Made by a program: the position numbers and the translations under genes. Positions 19,707 to 28,894 of a DNA stretch of 64,000 nt are shown one piece after another. Numbering within the stretch: the first letter of the stretch is position 1; every line of letters begins with the position of its first letter. Where the stretch lies: positions 3,635,628-3,699,627 of the forward strand of contig NZ_CP116619.1 of assembly GCF_030409055.1 (NCBI RefSeq), written 5' to 3'. The stretch is from Trichocoleus desertorum NBK24 (lineage in GTDB: Bacteria; Cyanobacteriota; Cyanobacteriia; FACHB-46). The notes beneath the pieces are model-generated. The model worked only from the letters and a program-made list of their open reading frames with translations, was not told the DNA's origin and ran no database searches.

Positions 19707-20978
19707 TTAGGCAATACTGCCCCGTTTCCGGGCTTCCTTGTAAGAGGTGCCAATATTTCGCAATCCTGCTCGTAGCATTTGCTGCTCTAGTAAGGCAAAG
19801 AAGCGAGAGCGATCGCCACCCCGCACTACTGCTTGGTTATGAGCCTCCGCCAACACGACTGGATACCCATAGCCCTTCTGCACTTGAGCCAGTGTGAGGC
19901 TTAGAGCCATTTCTAATAAAGCGCTATCCTCAGCTACCCACGCGGGAAACTCGACGCGAGCGATTTCGGTGCCGACATGAACATAGCAAAAGTAGATGCT
20001 ATGAGGGCCATATAAATCCAAGATGCGGGCTGAGCTACGCCAAAGAGGGCTGCGTTGTCCTGGCTCCAAAAAGGCAGACCACAGCGCAATGTCTCGTAGT
20101 GGATCAAACACATGGCAAGGTGCGCGATCGCTCTGCCCAGGGCAATGAGTGGCGCAATCCGGGGCAGGGTGAGGACAGGTTTGTAAACGCAAGAAGTTGA
20201 GCGCTTCACCACTTCGAGAAGCGCTGAGATACCCAATGAGAGGAATTTTAGCGAGCCGCAACTGCTCCCAAGCCTGCAAGATATCGGGTAACAGGCGATC
20301 GCGAGCCTCATTTGGCAGCGCTTCCAAAAACCAGTAAATCAGCGAACCATCCACCATCGCTAACAAAGGAACTTGTCCTTCATTCCGCCCTTCTAGAGCG
20401 TCAAGGGCATCCTGTCTTCCTTCTAGTTCCTGGCTCCTTACCCCTCTCTCCTCACCCCTCTCTCCTATCTCACCCTTCACCTGACAAGCCAAATCCGCTA
20501 GTACAGTCGCTTCTGATACCGTACGGCGATAGCCCATCCATTCTTCGGTACGAATGCCCCACTGCCGAGAAACGTAGAGGTCTTCAGGACGGTAGAACAC
20601 TTCTGGCAAGCTATCGAGCAGGGGATGCAAACTTTGCCCGTAGTGCAGCACCACTCGCCCAACATTGATTAAGTAGCAGTAAGCAATCTCGTGGTGACTG
20701 GGAGCGATTTGTGAGCCATCAGTGGCGATCGCGGTATGAATCGCTGGGGCAACCTTCAAATCCACTCGTGTGGTGAGTGGTTCTACAGGCTCCGCCGCTG
20801 CAAAGCCGAGGCGATCGTTCCAGGTTTGACGTTGCAAAACCAGTTCTGCTTGCCGAGATTGGGCTTGGGTAAGCAATCTTTGGGCTAGTTCCAAGCGTTG
20901 CCGTGAAGCCGTTACTTCATCCGCTAAGTGCTGGCTAATCCCCTGCATTTGCTGTGCTAGTTTAGTCAAATCAAGCAT
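19707..20978 (-). CDS. NurA-domain nuclease
   Basis: NurA nucleases act with HerA-type helicases in DNA end processing; cyanobacterial members are poorly studied. The 423-residue protein starts with a coiled-coil region (MLDLTKLAQQMQGISQHLAD). The metal-binding motif is IATDGSQIAPSHH, with Asp87 a likely catalytic ligand. Further acidic segments are MVDGSLIYWFLEALP and FLEPGQRSPLWRSS. LEMALSLTLAQVQKGYGYP and LAEAHNQAVVRGGDR near the C-terminus are typical of the cyanobacterial group. Residues about 166-189 are encoded by an inserted purine-rich repeat. No herA is visible in the window; xseAB is convergent and the HAD gene is upstream. Confidence 0.85.
   Translation of the reverse strand: MLDLTKLAQQMQGISQHLADEVTASRQRLELAQRLLTQAQSRQAELVLQRQTWNDRLGFAAAEPVEPLTTRVDLKVAPAIHTAIATDGSQIAPSHHEIAYCYLINVGRVVLHYGQSLHPLLDSLPEVFYRPEDLYVSRQWGIRTEEWMGYRRTVSEATVLADLACQVKGEIGERGEERGVRSQELEGRQDALDALEGRNEGQVPLLAMVDGSLIYWFLEALPNEARDRLLPDILQAWEQLRLAKIPLIGYLSASRSGEALNFLRLQTCPHPAPDCATHCPGQSDRAPCHVFDPLRDIALWSAFLEPGQRSPLWRSSARILDLYGPHSIYFCYVHVGTEIARVEFPAWVAEDSALLEMALSLTLAQVQKGYGYPVVLAEAHNQAVVRGGDRSRFFALLEQQMLRAGLRNIGTSYKEARKRGSIA
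20412..20482. repeat. Purine-rich repeat inserted in frame in the NurA-domain gene
   Basis: On the coding strand this holds GGGGTGAGGAG and AGGAGCCAGGAACTAGAAG, matching the intergenic repeat at 13478-13560 apart from small changes. It encodes a charged Glu/Gly/Arg-rich loop (GEIGERGEERGVRSQELEGR) and keeps the reading frame. Confidence 0.8.
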
Positions 20979-20987
20979 GAATTCACC

Positions 20988-21803
20988 CTATGCAGCCGCA
21001 GACCAAGCGGCAAACTCTTGGCTAAATTGAGCTAGAGAGAGCAATTGAATCCTGGAGTTTTGCACCGCAAGGCTGCGGTCTACAGCGGTGTTGTAACCCC
21101 AATCTGCTAAGTAAAGTCGTATACCTGTCAAGTCAGGTTGCTTTTCAACGGATTGCAAAGTTTTTAAGCGGTCTTCAATAAACCACAACTCTGAAGCATC
21201 TTGGAGCTGGTATGTAGCCGTTGCTAGCAATTCCCGCAAAATTTGGTGTTTAGGTCGTTGCACTTCCTTACCAAAAATTTGAGCTGGAGCTAAGTCAATG
21301 CCTTGCTCTTGCAATAGTTGCTCGACAAAGCGCCCTTCTTTAGTCGTTACGATGACAGGCTGCACTGCCTCAGCTAGGAATTGTTTTAATCTAGCAATTA
21401 CGCCAGGATAAAAGCGATGCAAAGCTAGCCAACTTTTTAAGTCGGTGGCAATCCATTCGTCCCGTACTTGGTCGAGAGCGGTTGCCACTTGCGCCGCCTG
21501 TAGATTACTTTCCCGCAGAATTTGTGAGGCGATCGCGGGCCAATCATCAAAGATTTTGGCGGCTGAAATTTCTAGCAATATTGCCTGGATTAGAACTGGC
21601 ATTTCCCAGCCTGTTTCAACCACTGGGCGGAGTTGGTAAAACTGTTCAGCCAATGCCTGGGTAGCCTCTTGATCAGCTACAGCATCAGGCCCAGTCCAGA
21701 GGTGGCAATGAGTTCGCCATGCGGTCTGAAAATACTCCAGCAAACCGTCACAAAGAACCCCATCAAAGTCAAGTGCTAAGACTTTAGGCACATTCGCAGA
21801 CAT
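20988..21803 (-). CDS. HAD-superfamily hydrolase
   Basis: The 271-residue protein has the HAD motif I LALDFDGVLCDG (nucleophile Asp, acid-base Asp), motif II in PVIVTTKEGRFVE and motif III/IV in LWFIEDRLKTL. The region between motifs I and II is long and helical (a C1 cap), typical of phosphatases. The family hydrolyses phosphate esters of small molecules; the substrate cannot be told. The gene starts at 21803 and is followed after nine bases by the NurA-domain gene, so the two are probably co-transcribed. Confidence 0.85.
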   Translation of the reverse strand: MSANVPKVLALDFDGVLCDGLLEYFQTAWRTHCHLWTGPDAVADQEATQALAEQFYQLRPVVETGWEMPVLIQAILLEISAAKIFDDWPAIASQILRESNLQAAQVATALDQVRDEWIATDLKSWLALHRFYPGVIARLKQFLAEAVQPVIVTTKEGRFVEQLLQEQGIDLAPAQIFGKEVQRPKHQILRELLATATYQLQDASELWFIEDRLKTLQSVEKQPDLTGIRLYLADWGYNTAVDRSLAVQNSRIQLLSLAQFSQEFAAWSAAA

Positions 21804-22294
21804 AAGGATGATTCCAGGTTGAACCTAAGACAAGTTTTACCTGTCTTTTTCACCTAAGGGCTAAATGCCGAATATAATTGTTATTTCTAGGGCTGGAGTT
21901 AGAACTGGGGCGCTAGGATTCGAACCTAGGAATGGCGAGACCAAAACCCGCTGCCTTACCACTTGGCGACGCCCCATCGGCTTCACATTGCTAATAATAG
22001 CAGCAAAATCCCATAGCTTGTCAAGCATTTTTCGGCGCTTAACTTAACTTTTTTTCAAACTTTTAGATGGCTAACTGAGGTGAAGTATCGCTACGACAGA
22101 GTTTCCAACCCTTTTCTTATGGGGTTTTCTTGTTGGGCTGAGTTAAAAATTGGGCACCCTAAAGGTTAAATCAACTGGCTTGAGGCGAGACATATGCAGC
22201 CGAACCATCGCTCCTAGTTTCAGTTAGCATCCCCCATTGGGTTCTCTCGCTCCATACCGTTCACTTAGACTGCATCAGCAGACTAGATAGGAAT
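21804..22294. other. Gap holding only tRNA-Gln
   Basis: Between the HAD gene and the receiver protein I see only the tRNA-Gln. No other coding frame or strong terminator was recognised. Confidence 0.6.
21905..21976 (-). tRNA. tRNA-Gln(UUG)
   Basis: On the minus strand the acceptor stem TGGGGCG pairs with CGCCCCA. The anticodon stem GCGGG/CTCGC encloses the loop TTTTGGT with anticodon TTG. The T arm is CCTAG-GTTCGAAT-CCTAG, with the invariant GTTCGA. The 72-base gene does not encode CCA. The 5' T is typical of bacterial tRNA-Gln. Confidence 0.95.
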
Positions 22295-22699
22295 ATGTCT
22301 TCAAACTTAGGTTATAAAGCGACGATTCTTGCAGTGGATGACAGCGTTGTCATGCAAGAACTGATTAAGCGAGTATTAGCAGTCGATTATCGAGTTTTGG
22401 TTTCTGATAGCGCTGTAGATGCTTTGTCAGTGCTAGGTCGTGAGAAGGTAGCACTCCTACTGCTAGATGTCTCTATGCCTGGAATTGATGGCCTGGAGTT
22501 CTGCCGAACAGTGCGTAAACTCCCTCAGTTTGCAGCATTACCCATTATTATGCTGACAGCCCGCGATCGCGCCTTCGATAAAGTTCAAGGGCGACTCGCA
22601 GGAGCATCAGAATATTTAACCAAGCCTTTTGATGCGGCCCAATTGCGCCAGTTGATTCAAAAGTTTGTTGGCACTCAAGCTTCTGGTAACACCAACTAG
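22295..22699 (+). CDS. Single-domain response regulator
   Basis: The 134-residue receiver domain has acidic pocket VDD at the first strand, phospho-acceptor Asp58 in LLLLDVSMPGIDGLE, Thr in MLTARD and Lys in YLTKPF. It has no output domain, so it probably acts by protein contact or phosphotransfer. It is strikingly similar to the receiver at 39073 (both have RTVR-LPQF and DKVQGRLAGA-EYLTKPFD), so the two are paralogues. It converges with the last gene of the minus-strand chemosensory cluster 50 bases away. Its cognate kinase is probably one of the two CheAs. Confidence 0.9.
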   Translation: MSSNLGYKATILAVDDSVVMQELIKRVLAVDYRVLVSDSAVDALSVLGREKVALLLLDVSMPGIDGLEFCRTVRKLPQFAALPIIMLTARDRAFDKVQGRLAGASEYLTKPFDAAQLRQLIQKFVGTQASGNTN

Positions 22700-22749
22700 A
22701 GCTGGCTGAGACCAATTGCTATATCGCTATATCTCATGATCAAGCTGTT

Positions 22750-23559
22750 TTAGGCGGCAATAAAGCTGTCAATGTCATTCAAGGCTTGCTCAATTTGCGC
22801 GATGCCTACTGTGATCTCTTCCCAGCTTCTTTGTTGAATTTGCTGTTCCATGCGCTCAGCCAGAGTTTGGACGACTTTAATTCCGACGTTAGCGCTAGCT
22901 CCTTTAATTTGATGAGCTTTGTGCTCGAGCGTCTTAAGGTCTTGAGTCTGTAGGGCTGTCTTGACCAGAGTGATGTTTTTACGAGTATCTTGCAGAAATA
23001 GCTGTAGCACTTGTTGCTGAAATACACTATTGCCGCGAGTAATACGCTGGAATCGGTCTAAGTCCAAGCCAACTCTGGTCGCTAATTCGGGTGTCACGAC
23101 CCCAGTTATTTCTGCCGCTGGCTCGGTTTCTGAAGGAGCCGACTCCCAGGCTTCCTCTGTTCCCACTTCAGATCCCAAAGCAAGACTCCAACGCTTTAAC
23201 TTCTCAATCAGTTCCGGTTCGCTAAAAGGTTTGTTGAGAAAGTCGTTCATGCCCGCATTCAGGCATTTTTCTTGCTCGCCCTCACAATCATTCGCGGTCA
23301 TGGCAATCACAATAGCTTGCCGATTCTGTCCTTCAAGGTTACGAATTGCTTGTGCTGTGGCATAGCCATCTAAGATAGGCATCTGACAGTCGAGCAGCAC
23401 CACCGTATAGTGAGTTTGAGCCAGTAGAGCCAGAGCTTCTTGACCGTTGGCTGCAACATCCGGTTCACAGCCTAAGCTTTTGAGTTGCCGACTCACAAGT
23501 CTTTGGCTGACAGGGCTATCTTCTACTAACAAAATTTTCAGCTTCGATAGATCTGTCAT
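22750..23559 (-). CDS. Receiver plus HPt phosphotransfer protein
   Basis: This 269-residue protein has an N-terminal receiver (Asp57 in VVLLDCQMPILDG, TAND, LNKPF). After a linker, a C-terminal HPt domain follows with phospho-accepting His216 in AHQIKGASANVG. No kinase or DNA-binding domain is present. It could accept phosphate at the receiver and relay it via the HPt, or act as a phosphate sink. It is the last gene of the minus-strand chemosensory cluster, 157 bases after cheB. Confidence 0.88.
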   Translation of the reverse strand: MTDLSKLKILLVEDSPVSQRLVSRQLKSLGCEPDVAANGQEALALLAQTHYTVVLLDCQMPILDGYATAQAIRNLEGQNRQAIVIAMTANDCEGEQEKCLNAGMNDFLNKPFSEPELIEKLKRWSLALGSEVGTEEAWESAPSETEPAAEITGVVTPELATRVGLDLDRFQRITRGNSVFQQQVLQLFLQDTRKNITLVKTALQTQDLKTLEHKAHQIKGASANVGIKVVQTLAERMEQQIQQRSWEEITVGIAQIEQALNDIDSFIAA

Positions 23560-23716
23560 GAGAACGAACGTAGATCCTTTAAGAGTTGCTCGACCAACTT
23601 GCTTCAGTAAACAGCATACCTAAGCATTTCCCCTGGTTATTATCCATTTTGGGTGATTATGCAGTGAGGTTGATCACGGCTGAAGGTGTCTCAAGCCACT
23701 CCTAGCAAAAAGATGA

Positions 23717-24793
23717 TTACTTTTTTAGCCATATCTTATTGACAATAAAATTGGCGATTTCGGTGACAGGGAGTACATGTTGCACCACCCCCAATGCGAT
23801 CGCCTCCTTCGGCATGCCAAAGACGATACTACTCTTTTCATCCTGGGCAATCGTCATGCCTCCCGCTTGGGCGATCGCTCGCATGCCCTCTGCGCCATCT
23901 CGTCCCATTCCAGTTAGGAGGGTAGCGATCGCAGTCTTACCGTAAAACTTAGCCACGGAGTTGAATGTCACTGTCACCGAAGGGCGATGGCCGTCTATCA
24001 ATGCTGAAGCAGCACAGAGAAACTTTCCTTGGCTATCTAGCTCTAAATGAACCCGCTCTGGCGCAAAATAAATGGTTCCAGGGAGAGGCACTTCGCCTGC
24101 CTGAGCAATTTTGACATTTAGGCGGCACTCCGCTTTCAGCCAGTTGACCAATCCTTGCAAAAATCCTTCGCTGATATGTTGCACACAAAGGACTGGAAAC
24201 GGCAAGTTAGCAGGAAGATGGGTCAAGATTGCTTGCAGTGCCTGAGGCCCGCCCGTTGAGGCTCCAATGACGAGTGCCCGCATCCTTCCTGTACTCGTCC
24301 CTAGAGAAACTGGGTGGGTAGGATTGAGCACACTGACTGATGGTGAATTGTAGAGATCAGGCAGGCGACGCTTTGTAAAGACAGTCACACCGGATAAGAC
24401 TTTGATCTTAGTGATTAATTCTTGTTTGACCAGTTCGTAATCAGCAGCCAAACCTGCACCGGGTTTTGGGAAGACATCCACCGCTCCCGCTTCTAGCAAT
24501 TGAAAGATATTATGCGTGTTGTTGGGTTGTACAGAAGCACTAATCACCAGGATGGGTCGAGGATACTCTGCCATGATGTGCTTGGTAAACTCTAGCCCAT
24601 CCATTCCTGGCATATAGAAATCTGTACAAATAACGGTCGGTTCCGCTTGCGGAATTAATTCCAAGGCTTCAATACCATTCCGGGCGGTTCCAACTACTTG
24701 GATGTCTGGGGTAGAAGCTAGCATCCGTTGCAGGATCACCAGAGATACTGGAGAGTCTTCTACTAGAAAAACCCGAATTGGCAGAGATGGCAT
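23717..24793 (-). CDS. cheB: CheB methylesterase/deamidase
   Basis: Removes methyl groups from chemoreceptor glutamates, giving adaptation feedback. The 358-residue protein has an N-terminal receiver (Asp58 in CTDFYMPGMDGLEF) and a C-terminal catalytic domain with the triad visible: Ser in VIGASTGGPQALQ, His in CVQHISEGFLQG and Asp in LLTGMGRDGAEGM. Its ATG directly follows the cheA stop codon with no gap, so translation is coupled. CheB is uncommon next to cyanobacterial phototaxis-type systems and pairs here with the CheR at 31852. Confidence 0.96.
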   Translation of the reverse strand: MPSLPIRVFLVEDSPVSLVILQRMLASTPDIQVVGTARNGIEALELIPQAEPTVICTDFYMPGMDGLEFTKHIMAEYPRPILVISASVQPNNTHNIFQLLEAGAVDVFPKPGAGLAADYELVKQELITKIKVLSGVTVFTKRRLPDLYNSPSVSVLNPTHPVSLGTSTGRMRALVIGASTGGPQALQAILTHLPANLPFPVLCVQHISEGFLQGLVNWLKAECRLNVKIAQAGEVPLPGTIYFAPERVHLELDSQGKFLCAASALIDGHRPSVTVTFNSVAKFYGKTAIATLLTGMGRDGAEGMRAIAQAGGMTIAQDEKSSIVFGMPKEAIALGVVQHVLPVTEIANFIVNKIWLKK

Positions 24794-27376
24794 TTATACA
24801 AGTCTCCTTAAGGTGTCTAATAACACCTTTTGGTCAAAAGTACCTTTGGCAATATAGGCGTTAGCGCCCGCTTCAGCTCCTCGGCGTTTGTCATCATCGG
24901 TCGCTAAAGACGTTACCAAAATAATGGGTAATTCGCTATATTCTTTGTGTTGCCGAATCTTAGCAGTTAGCCCTAAGCCATCTAAATTAGGCATCTGCAC
25001 ATCTGAAACTACGGCATCAAACTCACGAGTTCTGAGTTTATTAAAGCCGTCTAAGCCATCTACGGCGGTCACGACTTCATAACCTGCACTCTCTAAGATC
25101 CGCTTTTCTTGTGTTCGAATGGTGATGGAATCCTCGACTAGTAGTACGGTTTGCTTGGGTGCTTGCACTTCTGCAAAGACTTTTGGAGCCAAAGTGTTAG
25201 CTCGCTGACGCACTGATTTGATCAGGTCGTGGGGGTTAAGCACCATGCAGACTTCCCCAGTACCTAAAATTGTAGCTCCGGAGACATTCCGTACTCGCTT
25301 TAGCAGCTTGCTTTGAGGTTTGAGGACAACATCTTGTTCATCTAGAAGAGAATCTACTAGAAGCCCTAAGCGATCGCTGCCAATTTTGAGAACGATGCAA
25401 GGTAACAACTTGGAATTAAGGCCAGGTGACTGAGAGCGTTTGGGCTGACTCGATTCTAATTCTAGTAGATTTGCCAATTCCACAATGGATACAGGTTGAT
25501 CTGCCAAAATAATAGTTTCCCGCCCCTCGATTGCGAAAACTTCATGAGGCTGGACTAACAGAGTCGTATGTACCGCTTCTACCGGAATGGCATAAGACCT
25601 TCCTTGGACTTCCACAATCAAGACATGGGCGGTGGATAAGGTGGTGCCCATTTGCACGCGGAAGGTGCAGCCTTGGCCTAACTGAGACTCTACGTGAATC
25701 GTTCCCTTGAGACGCTCTACGTTGGTTCGTACAACATCCAGCCCGACTCCCCGACCAGAGATCTCCGTCACGAAGCTCCGAGTAGAGAATCCAGGGGCAA
25801 AGATCAGCGATTGAATTTGGCTGGAAGTCATAGCAACCAAATCGGCTTCTCTCACCACCTCTCGCTTGAGCGCGGTCTGTTTGATGCTTTCGATGTCTAG
25901 ACCACGCCCATCATCACTAACTTCAATGACGATATTTGTGGCTGTTTGGTAGCCTTTTAAGCGAATGGTAGCTTGACGAGGTTTGCCCAAGCTTTCGCGT
26001 TCTGCGGGAGACTCTAGTCCATGATCAATGGCGTTGCGTACCATGTGCATTAAGGGATCTTTCATCTCCTCCAGCACTCGCTTATCTGCCCGCGTTTCTC
26101 CGCCTTCAATCACTAAATTGATTTCTTTGCCTTGTTGCTTGGCTAGGTCGCGCACCATTCGAGGCATTAATTGAAAAATAGTTGATAAGGGCAAGAGGCG
26201 CAGAGTTCGCACCCCTTCTTCGAGTTCACTTGCCACGACATCCAAGCGAGCATTGTCTTCGTAGGCTGTAGTTCGCAAGCGATTAATCAGCAATCCGAGA
26301 CGGTCTAGGCGTTCTTCTGTGCGGTGATAAAAGGTTTGGAGTTGGTTGAGGTCGCTCTGGTTGGTGCGGCGATCGCCACTACTGAAGGCGAAACGATTGA
26401 CAAAGGCATCGCGGCTCCACTCTTCCCACAAACTGGCGATCGCTTCAATCTCGCTTAAGCGATGGGCCACTCGGATTTTAGTGACGGTTAACTCGCCTGT
26501 TTGCGTCATTAACGCATCTAGTTTTTGAGTTTCTACCCGAATCGTTTCAATTCGGTAACTTCCCGAATCGTTAGCGTCTGCGATCGCTGGAGTTTTGGGG
26601 AGATTGGGCGGAGGGGGTGCAGTGTCGAGCTGGGGGAACTCCTGAGCCAAAGTAGCTTGCTCTCTAGTAGGCTCTACAGGCGCATCTGCAATGAGTTCTC
26701 CAAACACTATATCCTCAGCCCTGAGGGGAGGTAGTTCTACTACATTCAGGGAGTTGGAGTTCGTGGCATTGATGTCAGTGTTGACGTTTGGCTCTCTAGA
26801 TTCTCCGGATTCTACCAGATGACCATTCAGCACTTCAGGCATGCTCTCTGTAGAGATATTTGTAGAGATATTTGTAGAAATAGGTTGAGCGCTGCTGTTG
26901 TCTAACGCTCCTATGTTTGACACGGCAAGGGCAGTCTCAGAACTATTCGCTTCAGGATCATCCACCGCTTCAGCGACAACGGTTGGTGATGTTTCTGAGT
27001 CTGCAACTCCCATTAAATGGGCTAGAACATGGAAAGCATTGACATCCGCAGGTTCTCCTGTGACAGATTCATGCACCAGTTTACGAATTGCATCTAAGCC
27101 GTAATAAAGGCGATCGCTTACGGCTGCTAGGGTTAGCTTGCCATGCTTAATGGTGCCTAAGACATCCTCAATCTGGTGTGCCAAGGTGCCTACATCCCGA
27201 ACCCCTAGCATGTTGGCATCACCCTTCAGGCTGTGCGCTTCTCGCAATAAGTCTTCTAGCCTGGTGCGCTCGGAGGGATGTTGTTCTAAATACAGTAAGC
27301 CCGCTTCAAGCTGCTGTAGATGTTCTTCGCTCGCAGTTTTGAAGATACCACGGAGTTCTTCGTCATCAATCATCAT
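24794..27376 (-). CDS. cheA: Hybrid CheA histidine kinase with C-terminal receiver
   Basis: An 860-residue CheA. The HPt domain has His48 in REAHSLKGDANMLG. A poorly conserved Ser/Thr/Asn-rich linker spans about 130-270. The dimerisation and kinase domains follow, with N box MVRNAIDHGLESPAE, G1 SDDGRGLDIES and G2 SGRGVGLDVVRTN. A CheW domain comes next. The C-terminus is a receiver (VVSDVQMPNLDG, TSLATDDD, IAKGTF). Autophosphorylated His48 would pass phosphate to CheB, its own receiver or stand-alone receivers. It sits between the two receptors and cheB. Confidence 0.96.
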   Translation of the reverse strand: MMIDDEELRGIFKTASEEHLQQLEAGLLYLEQHPSERTRLEDLLREAHSLKGDANMLGVRDVGTLAHQIEDVLGTIKHGKLTLAAVSDRLYYGLDAIRKLVHESVTGEPADVNAFHVLAHLMGVADSETSPTVVAEAVDDPEANSSETALAVSNIGALDNSSAQPISTNISTNISTESMPEVLNGHLVESGESREPNVNTDINATNSNSLNVVELPPLRAEDIVFGELIADAPVEPTREQATLAQEFPQLDTAPPPPNLPKTPAIADANDSGSYRIETIRVETQKLDALMTQTGELTVTKIRVAHRLSEIEAIASLWEEWSRDAFVNRFAFSSGDRRTNQSDLNQLQTFYHRTEERLDRLGLLINRLRTTAYEDNARLDVVASELEEGVRTLRLLPLSTIFQLMPRMVRDLAKQQGKEINLVIEGGETRADKRVLEEMKDPLMHMVRNAIDHGLESPAERESLGKPRQATIRLKGYQTATNIVIEVSDDGRGLDIESIKQTALKREVVREADLVAMTSSQIQSLIFAPGFSTRSFVTEISGRGVGLDVVRTNVERLKGTIHVESQLGQGCTFRVQMGTTLSTAHVLIVEVQGRSYAIPVEAVHTTLLVQPHEVFAIEGRETIILADQPVSIVELANLLELESSQPKRSQSPGLNSKLLPCIVLKIGSDRLGLLVDSLLDEQDVVLKPQSKLLKRVRNVSGATILGTGEVCMVLNPHDLIKSVRQRANTLAPKVFAEVQAPKQTVLLVEDSITIRTQEKRILESAGYEVVTAVDGLDGFNKLRTREFDAVVSDVQMPNLDGLGLTAKIRQHKEYSELPIILVTSLATDDDKRRGAEAGANAYIAKGTFDQKVLLDTLRRLV

Positions 27377-27399
27377 AAGATTTAACCTGCTGAGAGTGC

Positions 27400-28857
27400 T
27401 TATACCAAAGCTTTTAAGTTCAACGCTGTTTCATTCAGCTTTTGAGTTTCTACTTTGGTTTGGCTGATGCTACTCGCTGTTTGACTCGCTCCTTGATTGA
27501 GTACAGTCATGGCATCAATCACTTGTTGAATCGCGATCGCTTGCTGTTTAGCGGTGAGCGAAATTTGTTGGCTATTCATCGTGATGCTATTCACAGCAAC
27601 CACAATTGTCTCTACCGTTTTAGTGCCTTCATCCGTCACCATGACAGTCACGTTGGTAGTATTCTGAATGTCTGTGACTAAGGCGTTGATGCGTTCGGTA
27701 GATTGTCGGCTTTGGTCAGCCAGTTTGCGAATCTCGGCAGCTACCACTGCAAAGCCTTTGCCCTGATCTCCCGCTCTGGCTGCTTCTACGGCTGCATTCA
27801 AAGCCAACATATTGGTTTGATTTGCCAAGTCCCGGACTAGATCGGAGATGTTACCAATTTGGTTGGTCTGCTCACTTAAGCGCGAAATCTGCTCAGCCAT
27901 CTGCCCAACTCTGTCTTTCAGGCTGGTGCCCCTAGCGGATGACTCATCGCTACCATTACCGCTCACTAGCATTAGCACCTGTTGCGCTCCGGTGGCGGCA
28001 GCCTCCGCTTGACTAGCCGACTGACGTGCAGAAGTTCCCAACTCATCCATCGTTGCGGTAGTTTGGCTGACTGAAACGGCTTGTTGAGCGGCGGTGCGCT
28101 CTTGCTGCTCAACGGCCACTGCAATTTCTGTGGATGAGGATGCGAGTGTGTTGATGACATTGCTGAGTTTGGTACTCAATGGTTTGGCGATCGCTCTAGT
28201 AAAGTAGAAACCAAAAATAATAGCGATCGCAGGCCCCAACACCATCCCTAAGATTGCTAGGGTTGAAGTCTGTCTAACATCGTTTAGAGCTAGGGTTTCG
28301 GCTTCTTTGGCAACTTTATAGTTAACATCAAGCAGAGCCAGCATGTCATTGGTAGCAGCGTCAAAGGCCGTCCGCTCTTCATTCACTAAAAAGCGATTGA
28401 GTCGATCCATTTCAGTTAAAGAAATGCCATCTGTTTCTAGTTCTTGATAAAGCTGCAAAAACCTAGCCTGTTCTCTTTTCCAGGCTTCCCATTCCGGTAA
28501 GAACTGAGTTTTGTAGAGTTTAGCTTCGGCAGGAGTTTGGGGAGCTGGTTCGTATTCCGCAAATCCTTCGTTAATTTGCTGCCAAGCAGATTGGATTCGG
28601 TTTAATTCAACTTTGCGATCCTCTTGGCTTAAGCGGGGATTAGTTAGCAATCGCATGGAGGACTCTATTTGAGTTTGTCCTTCATTGATCTTCCATAACC
28701 CAGTGATACTAGGAATACTGATTTTGCTAAATGTTTCAATGCGACTACTGAGCCGAGCTGTACTATTCCAACCCAAGGCAGTAGACGCGAAAACAATAAA
28801 CCCCATAAACAGAAATGAACCGATGAGCCTGCCCTGTAGCGTCATGCTCTTGAACAT
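27400..28857 (-). CDS. Methyl-accepting chemotaxis protein, four-helix-bundle type, no HAMP seen
   Basis: A 485-residue membrane chemoreceptor. TM1 is at about 8-28, a helical periplasmic sensor (four-helix-bundle type) at about 29-195, and TM2 at about 198-222 ([20 protein letters not shown]). The cytoplasmic tip is [20 protein letters not shown] followed by [20 protein letters not shown]2 passes into the signalling helices within about 20 residues ([18 protein letters not shown]) and no HAMP domain is evident. No C-terminal pentapeptide for tethering CheR/CheB is seen. It is the neighbour and partial paralogue of the receptor at 28895. The ligand is unknown. Confidence 0.92.
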   Translation of the reverse strand: MFKSMTLQGRLIGSFLFMGFIVFASTALGWNSTARLSSRIETFSKISIPSITGLWKINEGQTQIESSMRLLTNPRLSQEDRKVELNRIQSAWQQINEGFAEYEPAPQTPAEAKLYKTQFLPEWEAWKREQARFLQLYQELETDGISLTEMDRLNRFLVNEERTAFDAATNDMLALLDVNYKVAKEAETLALNDVRQTSTLAILGMVLGPAIAIIFGFYFTRAIAKPLSTKLSNVINTLASSSTEIAVAVEQQERTAAQQAVSVSQTTATMDELGTSARQSASQAEAAATGAQQVLMLVSGNGSDESSARGTSLKDRVGQMAEQISRLSEQTNQIGNISDLVRDLANQTNMLALNAAVEAARAGDQGKGFAVVAAEIRKLADQSRQSTERINALVTDIQNTTNVTVMVTDEGTKTVETIVVAVNSITMNSQQISLTAKQQAIAIQQVIDAMTVLNQGASQTASSISQTKVETQKLNETALNLKALV

Positions 28858-28894
28858 TAGAGAATCCTAATGAAGTTAATAGTGAAGTTGCTTG

